64,000 nt of DNA from Algisphaera agarilytica (lineage in GTDB: Bacteria > Planctomycetota > Phycisphaerae > Phycisphaerales > Phycisphaeraceae). The stretch covers positions 3,540,212-3,604,211 of the forward strand of contig NZ_JACHGY010000001.1 in NCBI RefSeq assembly GCF_014207595.1, given 5' to 3'. Numbering within the stretch: position 1 is the stretch's first letter; every line of letters begins with the position of its first letter. Below are positions 8,260 to 18,000 of the stretch, in pieces. A model generated the notes under the pieces. The model made no database searches and was not told where the DNA came from. It worked only from the letters and a program-made list of their open reading frames with translations. A program made the position numbers and the translations under genes.

Positions 8260-10857
8260 ATGCAAACCGTTGACTGGATCATCATCGCCGCCTTTGGTCT
8301 CCTGCTGGTCGGCATCGTGATCTTCACCAACCGTATCACCAAATCGGTGGCGGGCTTTCTCTCTTCCGAACGATGCGCAGGACGGTACCTCTTAACCATC
8401 GCCAACTCGATGGCCTTCTGCTCGGCGATCGGCATCGTCGGCGGCTTCGAAGGCACCTACCGCAACGGCATCACCAGCATCTGGTGGGGCATGCTCATGA
8501 TGCCCATCGGGACCATCCTCGCGCTGACCGGGTGGGTCACCTATCGCTACCGCCAGACACGATCGCTGACGATGGCGCAGTTCCTCGAGAAGCGCTACAG
8601 CCGTAAGTTCCGGATCTTCGCGGGCTTCGTTGCGTTTATCTCGGGCATGCTCAACTGCGCGGTCTTCCCGCTCGTGACCGCGCACTTCCTGGTCTACTTC
8701 CTCGATCTGCCGCAGGTGACGTATTTCACGCTCGGGCCATGGGAGTGCGGCACGCACTTCTTGGTCATGCTGGTGATGGTGAGCCTCGGTGTGATCCTGG
8801 CGATCTCTGGCGGCCAGATCACCATCATGGTCACCGACTTCTTCCAAGGCACGATCGGCACGGTCGCTCTGCTGGCGATGATTGCGCTGCTGCTCTCGAC
8901 CGTGGGCTGGTCGACCTTGATGACCACACTCAAGGCCTCGGAAGACATCCGGGTCCTGGAGACCACCGGTGGCGACCAGCTGGAATATCCGGTGTGGTAT
9001 CAAGAGCGGGTCGCCCCCGTGCGGGAACACCACGCGGCGCTCGAGGCGGCGATGCCCGGTGTGTTTGAGGTGCTCCGTGACAACCCAGAGGTCTTCGATG
9101 CGTTGGGCCAGGGCGTGGAAGAAGCCCGCGTGCTGGCGGCCGAGAAACGCGAGCTGGACCTGGTCGGCCTCGAACTGGCCGCAGCAGACTACGAAGAAGA
9201 CGCGGACCTGGCGAAAGCCCTTGAGACCGGGGTCGCTGAGGCCAAAGCCGTTGCTTTGGACAACGCGAACGCGTTGTTGGCCGACGATGACGCGGAAAAC
9301 GACTCGAAGGCCGAGGCGCTTCTTACCTTGGCGAATGGCTCGGCGGTCCTGACCCAGGCCGCGCGGAGTTACCGCTCCACACGGCTGCTGGTCAACGAAG
9401 ACTACCCCGACATGGTGCGGATCCTCGAGCGGGCTGAAGACGCTTCGATGATGAACCCGTCGAAGCTCGGCAACGAGGGAGCGTTCAGCGTGCCGTTCTT
9501 CATCATGATGGGCCTGATCATGATCAGTCAGGTCGGCGTGTGGCAGGGCGGATCGGGCTATCTCACTGCGGCACGCACGCCTCACGAAGGACGGATGGGC
9601 GGCATCCTCAGCGGCTGGCGTTGGATGACCATCACGCTCGGCAGCGTCGCGGCGGTCACGCTCATCTACTGCACGATATGGAACGCAAATTACGTCCAGG
9701 AGCAGCAGGCGATCCAGGAGGCCGCGCAAGCTATCCAAGACCCGCTGCTGCAGAGTCAACAGTTTGTGCCGACGGCTCTGGGCATTGTCTTGCCCGCCGG
9801 TCTTATGGGTTTGTTTGCTGTCTTCATGATCGGCGCATCGATCTCGACCGACGACTCCGCTTACCACTCCTGGGGTTCGATCTTCCTGCAGGACGTGGTC
9901 ATGCCGTTCCGCAAGAAGCCGTTCTCGACCAAAGAACACCTGCTCTACCTGCGGCTGGCGATTATTGGTGTCGGGTTGTTTGCGCTGTTCTTTAGTTCGC
10001 TATGGCGGCTGACTGACTTCATCAACATGTGGTTCCAGATCACCGGGGCGATCTACACCGGCGGGGCGATGTGCGCGATCGTTGGCGGCCTCTATTGGCG
10101 TCGTGGCACCACGGCGGGGGCCTGGGCGGGCATGCTGGTAGGCAGTTCGCTATCGCTCTACGCAATCTATTTCCTCAACGGTCGCAACCTCGTCGCCGAG
10201 GGCATCAACCTCTTTGGGCTGATCCACCTGGAGCTGAAGAACATCCCGATCCTCAGTGTTGTGCAGAGCACCGAGGTACCCTACAAGGTGCCTCGCTGGA
10301 TCATCGGCGTTGGGGGGGAGCCGATCAACGGCCTGCACTTGGCGGTGATGAACATCCTGATCTCGATCGGTGTGTACACCTTGGTGTCGACGCTGACCTG
10401 CCGCGTCCCGACGAATCTCGACAAACTGCTGCACCGCGGTGAGTACGCGATCGATGACGACAAGACCGCCGCCGCCAAGGAAGCCGAGAAATCCGGCAAG
10501 CGGCGTAACATCCTTCGCATGATCGGGATCACGGACGAGTTCTCCAAGTTTGACGTGTTCCTGTACTGCCTCTCGATCACATGGACTGCCATGCTCTCGA
10601 TTAGCTTTCTGTCGATCACCACATGGTTCTTGTTCTTCCAGAGTGCCGAAGAACGTAACAACAGCGCTGAAGCCTGGTATACGGGTTGGGCCTGGCTGCT
10701 GGGGATTCAGGGGCTCATGGCGGTGATCACCGGTATTTGGTACGCCTGCGGCGGCGCACGCGACCTGGTCCGGCTGGTGCGTGCGGTTCAGGGCAAGGCG
10801 GTTGACGAGGCCGATGATGGTTTCGAGCAAACCAAACCCGCGTTCGAGAAAGAGTGA
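8260..10857 (+). CDS. Sodium:solute symporter (SSS family) with large acidic insertion
   Basis: An 865-residue membrane protein. The SSS fold starts at the N-terminus (helix VDWIIIAAFGLLLVGIVIF, then the FLSSERCAGRYLLTIANSMA region). It continues with many helices to about residue 225 and resumes at about 405 (FSVPFFIMMGLIMISQVGVW) to the C-terminus. Between them lie about 175 residues rich in Ala, Glu and Asp, probably helical and outside the cytoplasm, which standard SSS carriers of 500-600 residues lack. The gene opens the run SSS-GH86-sulfatase-GH86-sulfatase, so the likely cargo is a mono- or oligosaccharide released from a sulfated galactan. Substrate is inference from neighbours. Confidence 0.88.
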   Translation: MQTVDWIIIAAFGLLLVGIVIFTNRITKSVAGFLSSERCAGRYLLTIANSMAFCSAIGIVGGFEGTYRNGITSIWWGMLMMPIGTILALTGWVTYRYRQTRSLTMAQFLEKRYSRKFRIFAGFVAFISGMLNCAVFPLVTAHFLVYFLDLPQVTYFTLGPWECGTHFLVMLVMVSLGVILAISGGQITIMVTDFFQGTIGTVALLAMIALLLSTVGWSTLMTTLKASEDIRVLETTGGDQLEYPVWYQERVAPVREHHAALEAAMPGVFEVLRDNPEVFDALGQGVEEARVLAAEKRELDLVGLELAAADYEEDADLAKALETGVAEAKAVALDNANALLADDDAENDSKAEALLTLANGSAVLTQAARSYRSTRLLVNEDYPDMVRILERAEDASMMNPSKLGNEGAFSVPFFIMMGLIMISQVGVWQGGSGYLTAARTPHEGRMGGILSGWRWMTITLGSVAAVTLIYCTIWNANYVQEQQAIQEAAQAIQDPLLQSQQFVPTALGIVLPAGLMGLFAVFMIGASISTDDSAYHSWGSIFLQDVVMPFRKKPFSTKEHLLYLRLAIIGVGLFALFFSSLWRLTDFINMWFQITGAIYTGGAMCAIVGGLYWRRGTTAGAWAGMLVGSSLSLYAIYFLNGRNLVAEGINLFGLIHLELKNIPILSVVQSTEVPYKVPRWIIGVGGEPINGLHLAVMNILISIGVYTLVSTLTCRVPTNLDKLLHRGEYAIDDDKTAAAKEAEKSGKRRNILRMIGITDEFSKFDVFLYCLSITWTAMLSISFLSITTWFLFFQSAEERNNSAEAWYTGWAWLLGIQGLMAVITGIWYACGGARDLVRLVRAVQGKAVDEADDGFEQTKPAFEKE

Positions 10858-10885
10858 TATTTGTTCTTAGTCAAGGAGTCGCTTG

Positions 10886-12814
10886 ATGCTTAGCTCAAAC
10901 GGTTTGAAATGGATTGCCGGGGTCTTGTGTGCTGCGGTCTTGCCGACGACGGCGGTGGCGGAACCCGCCGACGAGGTGGTGTTGAAGATCGACCCGTCGA
11001 TCCAGCGTTCGATTGGGGGCATCAGTGCGTTGGACCGCGACGCGGTCTTCGCGATGTGCGACCCGGGAACGGGATTCGACAAACGGATCGACTCGCCGGA
11101 CCGCATGAAGTTCCTCCTGAGTGAGTTGAACGTGTCGTTCGGCCGCCGACTCGGCCCGATCAACGGAGTTGTGAAGTGGGGGCCGGGTGTGGATGAAGAT
11201 CCCAGCCGACCGGGCTTTGCGGATATCGCGAAGCTCGAGCAATCGCTCAAACCAGACCAGCCGGGTGATCTGTTCCGAGGCCTGTCGGGCGGCAGGCTGG
11301 ACGTTGTCGCCCACGGCAACCACAACGCCTACCCCGAGTTCATGGGCCAAGTCACCACGGACGCCGCTCAGGAAGGGCACAAAGCGCAGTATCTGCCGGA
11401 GAACATCGAGGCCGCCGCCGAGCTCGCCGCGGTTGTTTTTGAGCAGAGCTATACCGATTTCGACCGCCCCCATTACTTCGAGCCCGTGAACGAGCCGCAC
11501 TGGTCGTTCTACAGCGATCCGCACATGGCCAACTGGCACATGAAGACGATGGAGGCGGTCAAGAAACGCACGCCCGAGGTGTTGGTCGGCGGGCCCTGCT
11601 CCAGCGTCGCGTATTTCTACAAGCGCAACTTCGGAGCGTTTGGTGGGCTTAAGACCTTCATGGAGCACACCGAAGGCAAGATGGACTTCTACTCGTTCCA
11701 CGTGTACGACTACCTGCGTTGGGAAAACGAAGAAGTGACAGGCCGAATCACCGGCGGCCTGCCCATCGAGGGCGTCCTGGACCTCGTCCAGTCCCACTCG
11801 TATCACACCTACGGGCAAGAGTTCCCCCTGGTGATCTCCGAGCACGGCGGATACTTCCTGGAAGGCGTTGTCCCGGAAATCGCTGCGAAGTATCTGCCCC
11901 CGGGTGAAGGCTTCGATCACACGATGCGTGTGCGGTCGATCGCGTCGCACGTGCTGGTCAGCGCGGCGATTGCGAACACGCTGTCTTTCCTGGAACACCC
12001 CCACGTCGTCAAGAAAGCGGTGCCGTTCATCTTGCTCGAGTCGATGAACTGGGACCCCGAGTACTACTCGACCGCCTACGTGCCCTACAACTTCACGGAC
12101 AAGAACAATTGGGTCGAGTCGCGCAACCTCGACTTCTACCGTTTCTTCCGCGACCTCAAGGGTGAGCGTCTCTGGATTGATGGAGGTGACCCCGACCTGC
12201 AAGCGGTTGCATTTATCGAAGGTTCGATCATCCGCGTGGTAGTCAACAACCTAAGCGATGAGCCGCATACCCTGTCGCTGCAGTTGCCCGGCACAGAAGA
12301 TCATGCGATCCGTCGTTATGGGCGCAACGACGACTACACCCCTTCGCTGAAAGAATCTTCGTTGTCGTCGCTGGAAGGCATCCAGATCGCTGGCCGTGAA
12401 GCCGTCGTGATTGCCTCGGTTCTGGGGGAAGAAGTCGAAGCCCAAGCCACCATCAACGAGGTTCCGTTCTACGCCGAGGACATCCAGGTCGTGGCCGAGC
12501 CCGGCAAGCCGATGCGTTTTGGCGTCGAAGTCGATTCTCCCGAGAAGGTGGTCAAGGCGACCTTGCGTATCGGTGTGACGCGTCCCCCGACGGCGAGCCC
12601 CGATATACGGGTGAAGATCAACGGCCGGGAGGTTGACGTGCCGCTGGAGGATTCCGCGGGGCGTTATACCAACGCGGATGAATACGCCTCGACCAAGATC
12701 ATTTCGATCGACCCCGGCCTGCTGAAGGCCAAGAATCGGGTGATCGTCGCGTTCCCCGATGAGCAGGGCGGTGCCATCGGGACGGTGGTGATCCGTGCGG
12801 GTTACAAGCAGTGA
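10886..12814 (+). CDS. GH86-like beta-agarase/porphyranase, secreted
   Basis: About 642 residues with a signal peptide (cleavage near AVAEPA). The TIM-barrel part carries the probable acid/base Glu in FEPVNEPHW (near residue 202) and the probable nucleophile Glu in VISEHGG (near 319). This arrangement fits GH86 enzymes that cut agar or porphyran chains. The last 200 residues are a beta-rich region (about 430-640) like the C-terminal modules of porphyranases. AAGGAG at 10873-10878 fits ATG 10886. A paralogue lies at 14.5 kb with a sulfatase between them. Family assignment is from motif and overall layout; GH39 or GH5-like families are less likely. Confidence 0.75.
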   Translation: MLSSNGLKWIAGVLCAAVLPTTAVAEPADEVVLKIDPSIQRSIGGISALDRDAVFAMCDPGTGFDKRIDSPDRMKFLLSELNVSFGRRLGPINGVVKWGPGVDEDPSRPGFADIAKLEQSLKPDQPGDLFRGLSGGRLDVVAHGNHNAYPEFMGQVTTDAAQEGHKAQYLPENIEAAAELAAVVFEQSYTDFDRPHYFEPVNEPHWSFYSDPHMANWHMKTMEAVKKRTPEVLVGGPCSSVAYFYKRNFGAFGGLKTFMEHTEGKMDFYSFHVYDYLRWENEEVTGRITGGLPIEGVLDLVQSHSYHTYGQEFPLVISEHGGYFLEGVVPEIAAKYLPPGEGFDHTMRVRSIASHVLVSAAIANTLSFLEHPHVVKKAVPFILLESMNWDPEYYSTAYVPYNFTDKNNWVESRNLDFYRFFRDLKGERLWIDGGDPDLQAVAFIEGSIIRVVVNNLSDEPHTLSLQLPGTEDHAIRRYGRNDDYTPSLKESSLSSLEGIQIAGREAVVIASVLGEEVEAQATINEVPFYAEDIQVVAEPGKPMRFGVEVDSPEKVVKATLRIGVTRPPTASPDIRVKINGREVDVPLEDSAGRYTNADEYASTKIISIDPGLLKAKNRVIVAFPDEQGGAIGTVVIRAGYKQ

Positions 12815-12960
12815 TGCGCGGCGAGAATCAGGCTCGACCATTGCCGGTTTGTGTAGAATGTTGACCGGATGTGCGGCAGGGATGTCGCCGTCCGAAATCC
12901 CTGTCCGCGTTTGAGTTGCGGCTTGGTTTCCTCACATCTCTGTTGTTCAGAAGTTCATTC

Positions 12961-14454
12961 ATGCCCACGACCAAGCCCAACATCTTGTTCATCATGTCGG
13001 ACGACCACGGCGCTAATGCCATCAGCGCTTACGGCTCGCGTCTCGCTTCGGTGTTTCAGACTCCCAACCTGGATCGCATCGCGCGTGAAGGGGTACGGCT
13101 GAACAATTGCCATTGCGGCAACGCCATCTGCACGCCGAGCCGGGCGACGATCTTCACCGGGCAACACAGCCACATCAACGGGGTCCGCACGCTCAGCGAT
13201 TCGCTGGATACCGAGGCAACGACCTACCCCAAGATGATGCAGGCGGCGGGCTACCAAACCGCCATCTTCGGGAAGTGGCACGTCCACAGCGAGCCGCAGG
13301 GATTCGATCAGTACTACGTGCTCCCAGGGCAGGGCTACTACTCCAACCCCTTCTTCATCGGCCCCGATCACGACTGGGGCGAGAGCTACAGCCACAGCGA
13401 CCCCGGCGGCGACCGTCACGAAGGCTATGTGACCGACCTGGTTACCGACTTCACGCTCGACTACCTCAAGAACGTGGACAAAGATCGCCCGTTCATGGTG
13501 TGCTGCCACCACAAAGCCCCGCACGACGACTTCGAATACCACCCGCGCCACGAGTACATGTTTGACGGCGTCACCATCCCCGAGCCAGACAACCTCTGGG
13601 AAGACCACAGCCGCCGTGACCCGTGCACCCGCCATTACGGCACTTCCGTTTCGGACCGCAACCCGTTCCGCAACGCGATCATCCGCATGAGCCAGCCCGA
13701 CTACGTCACGGGGCAGCTCGACGTGACCGGCCTCGACGCGGAAGGGCGGACCAAGGCCGCCTACCAGAAGTATCTGAAAGACTACATGCGGACCTGTGCC
13801 GCGATCGACGAAAACGTCGGGCGTCTCCTGGACTACCTGGACGGATCGGGTCTCGCGGAGAACACGCTGGTCGTTTACACCTCGGACCAAGGCATGTTCC
13901 TGGGCGAGCACGATTACATCGACAAGCGTTGGATCTACGAAGAGGCGTTGCAGATGCCGATGCTGGTGCGTCTGCCCGGAGAGATCCCCGCGGGTTCGCA
14001 GAACCAAGACCTGATCACCAACGTGGACTTTGCGAGTACGCTGCTGGATTACGCCGGGATTGCATCCGACCCGGGCATGCAGGGTCGATCGTTCCGTAGC
14101 AACCTCCAGGGGCAGACGCCGGAGGATTGGACCGATGCGATCTACTATCGCTATTGGATGCACATGACCCACCACCACAACCCCGCGCACTACGGCATCC
14201 GCACACAGCGCTACAAGCTCATCCACTTCTACGGCCTCCCCCTCGACGCGACCGATGCGTTGCCGTATTCGACGCCGCCGGGCTGGGAGCTTTACGACCT
14301 GGAGAAGGACCCGGACGAAAACCACAACGTCTACAGCGATCCGGAATACGCAGACGTGGTGGAGAAACTTAAGGCCAGGTTGTTCGAGCTCAAGGCCGAG
14401 CTTGGTGATGAGGACGAGAAGTATCCCGAGGTCATGGCGCTGCCCACGCGCTGA
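12961..14454 (+). CDS. Type I sulfatase without signal peptide
   Basis: 497 residues. The metal-site start KPNILFIMSDDHGA is at the N-terminus. The formylglycine motif CTPSR has its Cys at residue 57, and KWHVHSEPQGFDQY follows; a second metal cluster is at YTSDQGMFLGEHD near residue 305. The Cys must be oxidised to formylglycine by FGE or an anaerobic maturase; neither is in the window. ATG 12961 gives the family-normal N-terminus but no export signal, so the enzyme may be cytoplasmic. The position between two GH86 genes points to desulfation of galactan oligosaccharides. It belongs to family S1; the subfamily is not determinable by eye. Confidence 0.9.
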   Translation: MPTTKPNILFIMSDDHGANAISAYGSRLASVFQTPNLDRIAREGVRLNNCHCGNAICTPSRATIFTGQHSHINGVRTLSDSLDTEATTYPKMMQAAGYQTAIFGKWHVHSEPQGFDQYYVLPGQGYYSNPFFIGPDHDWGESYSHSDPGGDRHEGYVTDLVTDFTLDYLKNVDKDRPFMVCCHHKAPHDDFEYHPRHEYMFDGVTIPEPDNLWEDHSRRDPCTRHYGTSVSDRNPFRNAIIRMSQPDYVTGQLDVTGLDAEGRTKAAYQKYLKDYMRTCAAIDENVGRLLDYLDGSGLAENTLVVYTSDQGMFLGEHDYIDKRWIYEEALQMPMLVRLPGEIPAGSQNQDLITNVDFASTLLDYAGIASDPGMQGRSFRSNLQGQTPEDWTDAIYYRYWMHMTHHHNPAHYGIRTQRYKLIHFYGLPLDATDALPYSTPPGWELYDLEKDPDENHNVYSDPEYADVVEKLKARLFELKAELGDEDEKYPEVMALPTR

Positions 14455-14514
14455 GCGATCTTTCCGTTATTCAAAAGTCATTCTGACCGTATCAATTTTT
14501 TCTTGGAGACGACT

Positions 14515-16380
14515 ATGCGACGTTTCGTGATATGTGTTTTGGCTACGGCGTTGAGTCCCTTGGCCGCCGCGGAGTTGGAGCCGGTTCAATTGACCGTCTC
14601 ACCCGATACGGTCCGCTCGATCGGCGGGATCACCACCCTCGAGCGTGAGAAGTACATCACGATCCACGCCACCCCCGGCGAGCCGGACATCACCGAAGAG
14701 CAGCGTATCTACATCGAAGAGGAACTCGAAGCCCACTACGGCCGCGACGGCGGTGTGCAGTCGGGTCAGCTCCAAGTGACCCCCGCCGACCCCGCCAACC
14801 CACGGATGCCCGACGTGGCTTTCCTCAAAGAAGCCGGGGCCAGCGCCATCGCCGAACGTGCAGCGATGCCCGAGCGGTACCGGCCCGAGTCGATGCGCGA
14901 AGTGGTGCTTTGTACCCACCCCGAATGGATGATGGGGATCGAGAGCAACGACTACGCCGAATTCGGCCCGAAATCTGCCGAGGCCGCAGCCGAGTTCTGC
15001 GCCAACTTCCTCAAATACTTCTACACCGATGAGGACCGCCCCAAGTATTACGAGGTGTTTAACGAACCTTTTGTGAAGTCGAAGAAGATCGGAACCAACG
15101 TCGAAGAAATGTCCCACCAGCACGTGGTCACCGCACGGCGAATCAAGGAGCTGACCCCCGATGTCTTGGTGGGTGGCTACTCGGCCGCCTGGGCCGAGGT
15201 CGAGGCACGGAACTTCGAACACTGGAACAACTGGCAGAAGGCCTTCATGGACATCGCCGGGGACGACATGGATTTCTTCGCGACGCACCTGTATGACGGC
15301 GTCAACGTCAAGGGCACCCACGCCGAACGCACGGGCAGCAACATCGTGGCGATCATGGACCTGATCGACGCGTACAGCTACATCAAGTGGGGCGTGGCCA
15401 AGCCACAGATGATTTCGGAGTACGGCAGGATCATCAAGCCGCAGACCGACAAGGAATGGCCGAACCGCCTGAAACGGGAAGTCCCGGTGCTGGGCTCGTT
15501 CAATGGCATGCTTATGATGTATCTGGACCACCCCGACCGGATGCTCAAGACGGTGCCCTACATCCTCGGGGTGGGCAGCTGGACCTACGGCATCGAGGGC
15601 GGGATGCGGAGCACCGAGGAAGCGCCTTCGGACTTCCTGCTGTTTCGCCGCAGCGGCGACAACTACGTCACCACAGGGCTCGAGTTGTTCTACCGCTTCT
15701 GGAAGGGTATCGATGGCGAACGCCGACTGACCACGGTCAGTGACCCCGACATCCGCAGCCATTACTTCGCCGACGGCTTGCGCCATACCCTGGTGCTCCA
15801 CAACATGGACACCGAAGAACGGGCGGTCGCGCTGGATGGTTTTGATGGGTTGGACATCGCCAAGGTTACCCTGCGTCGTTTGACGGCTGAGAACGAGGCG
15901 CCGCTACTTTCGGAGCAAACACTCTTCGGCCTCCCGGACGAGATTTCGATCGGCGTGGGCCAAGCCGCAGCACTGCTCATCGATCTGCGCAGCCCTTACG
16001 AAGCCGAGCGTGTGCAGACCGAGACGCGGGTTTATGCTTCGGAATACCTGAAAGCGATCGAAGCTGGCCAGCCGATCGAGTTTGTCTTCGAAGGCCTGCC
16101 TGCCGGTGAGGGCGACGCTGTTCTCCGCTTGGCCATCGGCCGTGTCCCCGGGCTGTCGTTGCAGCCCAAGGTAGAAGTCAACGGCCAAACGCTTGAGGTG
16201 CCGGTCGATTGGTCGGGTGGCGATCAGGCCGGCCGTCCGACGTTCTTCGGCCTGATCGAGGTGCCGGTGCCCGGCGATCTGCTCGATGACGCCGCCACGA
16301 CTTTCACGCTGACCTTCCCTGATGCGGGTGGCAAAGTGGCGTCGGCGGTGCTGCGGGTTGACCGCGTCACCACCAAGTAA
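14515..16380 (+). CDS. Second GH86-like glycoside hydrolase, secreted
   Basis: About 621 residues with a signal peptide ending near PLAAAELE. The mature start (VSPDTVRSIGGITTLEREKY) parallels the first GH86 (DPSIQRSIGGISALDRD), showing paralogy. The probable acid/base Glu is in YYEVFNEPFV near residue 182 and the probable nucleophile in MISEYGR near 301. A beta-rich C-terminal region follows. GGAG at 14505-14508 supports ATG 14515. The two paralogues are clearly diverged, so they probably cut different motifs (for example agarose-like versus sulfated porphyran-like units) of one polymer. Confidence 0.75.
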   Translation: MRRFVICVLATALSPLAAAELEPVQLTVSPDTVRSIGGITTLEREKYITIHATPGEPDITEEQRIYIEEELEAHYGRDGGVQSGQLQVTPADPANPRMPDVAFLKEAGASAIAERAAMPERYRPESMREVVLCTHPEWMMGIESNDYAEFGPKSAEAAAEFCANFLKYFYTDEDRPKYYEVFNEPFVKSKKIGTNVEEMSHQHVVTARRIKELTPDVLVGGYSAAWAEVEARNFEHWNNWQKAFMDIAGDDMDFFATHLYDGVNVKGTHAERTGSNIVAIMDLIDAYSYIKWGVAKPQMISEYGRIIKPQTDKEWPNRLKREVPVLGSFNGMLMMYLDHPDRMLKTVPYILGVGSWTYGIEGGMRSTEEAPSDFLLFRRSGDNYVTTGLELFYRFWKGIDGERRLTTVSDPDIRSHYFADGLRHTLVLHNMDTEERAVALDGFDGLDIAKVTLRRLTAENEAPLLSEQTLFGLPDEISIGVGQAAALLIDLRSPYEAERVQTETRVYASEYLKAIEAGQPIEFVFEGLPAGEGDAVLRLAIGRVPGLSLQPKVEVNGQTLEVPVDWSGGDQAGRPTFFGLIEVPVPGDLLDDAATTFTLTFPDAGGKVASAVLRVDRVTTK

Positions 16381-16384
16381 TGAT

Positions 16385-16406
16385 GTGTGGGCTTCATGTC
16401 CCACAC
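16385..16406. other. Short hairpin after the second GH86 gene
   Basis: GTGTGGG at 16385-16391 pairs with CCCACAC at 16400-16406 around an eight-base loop, directly behind the stop codon. No T-run follows. It could protect the 3' end of the message. Confidence 0.4.
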
Positions 16407-16434
16407 TACCGTTCGTGTAGATAGGATTGCAGGT

Positions 16435-16461
16435 GTTCCGTGAATCGGAACGCTTGTTTTA
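16435..16461 (+). terminator. Probable intrinsic terminator between GH86 and sulfatase
   Basis: GTTCCG (16435-16440) and CGGAAC (16446-16451) form a six-base stem with loop TGAAT, followed by GCTTGTTTTATC. The stem is short, so termination may be partial. It would separate or attenuate expression of the sulfatase that starts 35 bases later. Confidence 0.5.
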
Positions 16462-16495
16462 TCTTCGCAAAACTTACATCCTCCAAGAGGTTCAT

Positions 16496-17944
16496 ATGTC
16501 TGGTTCATCCCCTAACGCTGACTCTGCATCGCCGACGAATGTCCTGGTTTTTATCGCGGATGACATGACCTACCGGGCCATCGGTTCGCTGAACAACCCC
16601 GAGGTAGAGACGCCGAACCTCGACCGCCTGATCGCGCGGGGGACGACGTTTACCCACGCCCACCACCAGGGGTCTTGGCAGGGGGCGGTGTGCATGCCCA
16701 GCCGCGCGATGCTGCATACCGGGCGGATGCTCTATCACTGCGGGGGCGAGGCTTGTGGCGATTACCCGCTGCTGGGCCAGGAATTCGGGCGGCAGGGTTA
16801 CGACACTTACATGGTCGGGAAGTGGCACAACTTCGAAGCATCCCAAAAGCGAAGTTTCAAAAAGATCGGCGACAACGATCAGGGCGGGATGTTCTACTCC
16901 TCGACCTTCAACTTCAGCAAGCTCCATCCCGATGGCGACCTGACCCAGTCCGCGTATCTGCGCCCTTCGCCGGGCAATGTCTGGGAGCCGGATGACCGCG
17001 GCCGCGCGGGCCATTGGCTTGAGCACGAAGCAGATCCCACCGGCTACGAGCACAGCAGTACCCGGTGGACCCGGAACCTCATCGATTATCTGAAGGTTCA
17101 GAGCGAGTACCCCGAGCAGCCGTTCCTGGCTTACTGCGCGTTCCATGCTCCCCACGATCCCCGCCAAGCGCCGACGGAGTACCTCGAGAAGTATTCGTTA
17201 GAGGATGTCGAGCTGCCGCCCAACTACGCCCCCGAGCACCCGTTTGACCAGGGGGATTTCAAGTTGCGCGACGAGCAGCTCGCGCCTTGGCCTAGGACCG
17301 AGCACGTGGTGAAGGTACACCGCCAGGAATACCACGCGATCCTCACCCACATGGACATGGAGCTCGGGCGTGTGCTCGACACGCTCGATGCGAACGGCCA
17401 GGCCGAGAACACCCTGATCGTCTTCACGGCGGACCACGGCCTGGCGGTCGGTGAGCACGGGCTCATGGGCAAACAGAACATGTACGACCACTCGGTCCGG
17501 GTCCCGTTGATCTTCGCCGGGCCGGGCGTCCCGCAGGGCAAGATCTGTGACGCGTTGGTGTACCAGCACAGCGTGTACGCTACCGTGGCGGAACTCACCG
17601 GCGTTGCGGCTCCCGATACCGTGCAGTTCCCTTCATTGGCGCCGCTGATCCGAGGCGACGCCGGGGCCGAGCCGCCGCACGACACCGTCTTCTCATGCTA
17701 CCGGCACTTCCAACGCATGTGCCGCAACCACACCCACAAGCTGGTGCTTTATCCGCACCTCGGGCGTTGGCAGTTGTTCCACAACGCCGAAGACCCGTTC
17801 GAGACCGATGACCTGGCGCTCCACCCCGATGCGGTCGAGGCGTATCGCGATGTGTATGAGCCGTTGTTTGCGGCGTTACGCGGCTGGCAGCAGGCGGTGG
17901 GGGACCAGATGTACCTGCAGCCGAGCGATTACGGGCTCGGCTGA
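16496..17944 (+). CDS. Type I sulfatase without signal peptide
   Basis: 482 residues. The metal-binding N-terminus is NVLVFIADDMTYRAIG; the formylglycine motif CMPSR has its Cys at residue 66; KWHN follows, and the late metal cluster is TADHGLAVGEHGLMGK near 320. AGAGG at 16486-16490 supports ATG 16496, and the short polar N-terminus shows no export signal. It clearly differs in sequence from the sulfatase at 13 kb, so different sulfate positions are likely. It is the last gene of the rightward run starting at the SSS symporter and meets the lacI-type gene tail to tail. Confidence 0.9.
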   Translation: MSGSSPNADSASPTNVLVFIADDMTYRAIGSLNNPEVETPNLDRLIARGTTFTHAHHQGSWQGAVCMPSRAMLHTGRMLYHCGGEACGDYPLLGQEFGRQGYDTYMVGKWHNFEASQKRSFKKIGDNDQGGMFYSSTFNFSKLHPDGDLTQSAYLRPSPGNVWEPDDRGRAGHWLEHEADPTGYEHSSTRWTRNLIDYLKVQSEYPEQPFLAYCAFHAPHDPRQAPTEYLEKYSLEDVELPPNYAPEHPFDQGDFKLRDEQLAPWPRTEHVVKVHRQEYHAILTHMDMELGRVLDTLDANGQAENTLIVFTADHGLAVGEHGLMGKQNMYDHSVRVPLIFAGPGVPQGKICDALVYQHSVYATVAELTGVAAPDTVQFPSLAPLIRGDAGAEPPHDTVFSCYRHFQRMCRNHTHKLVLYPHLGRWQLFHNAEDPFETDDLALHPDAVEAYRDVYEPLFAALRGWQQAVGDQMYLQPSDYGLG

Positions 17945-18000
17945 GTTGGCCGCTCAGGCGATGCCTGTGTCGATCGACTCTGATTGTGCGCAGGTGGGCT

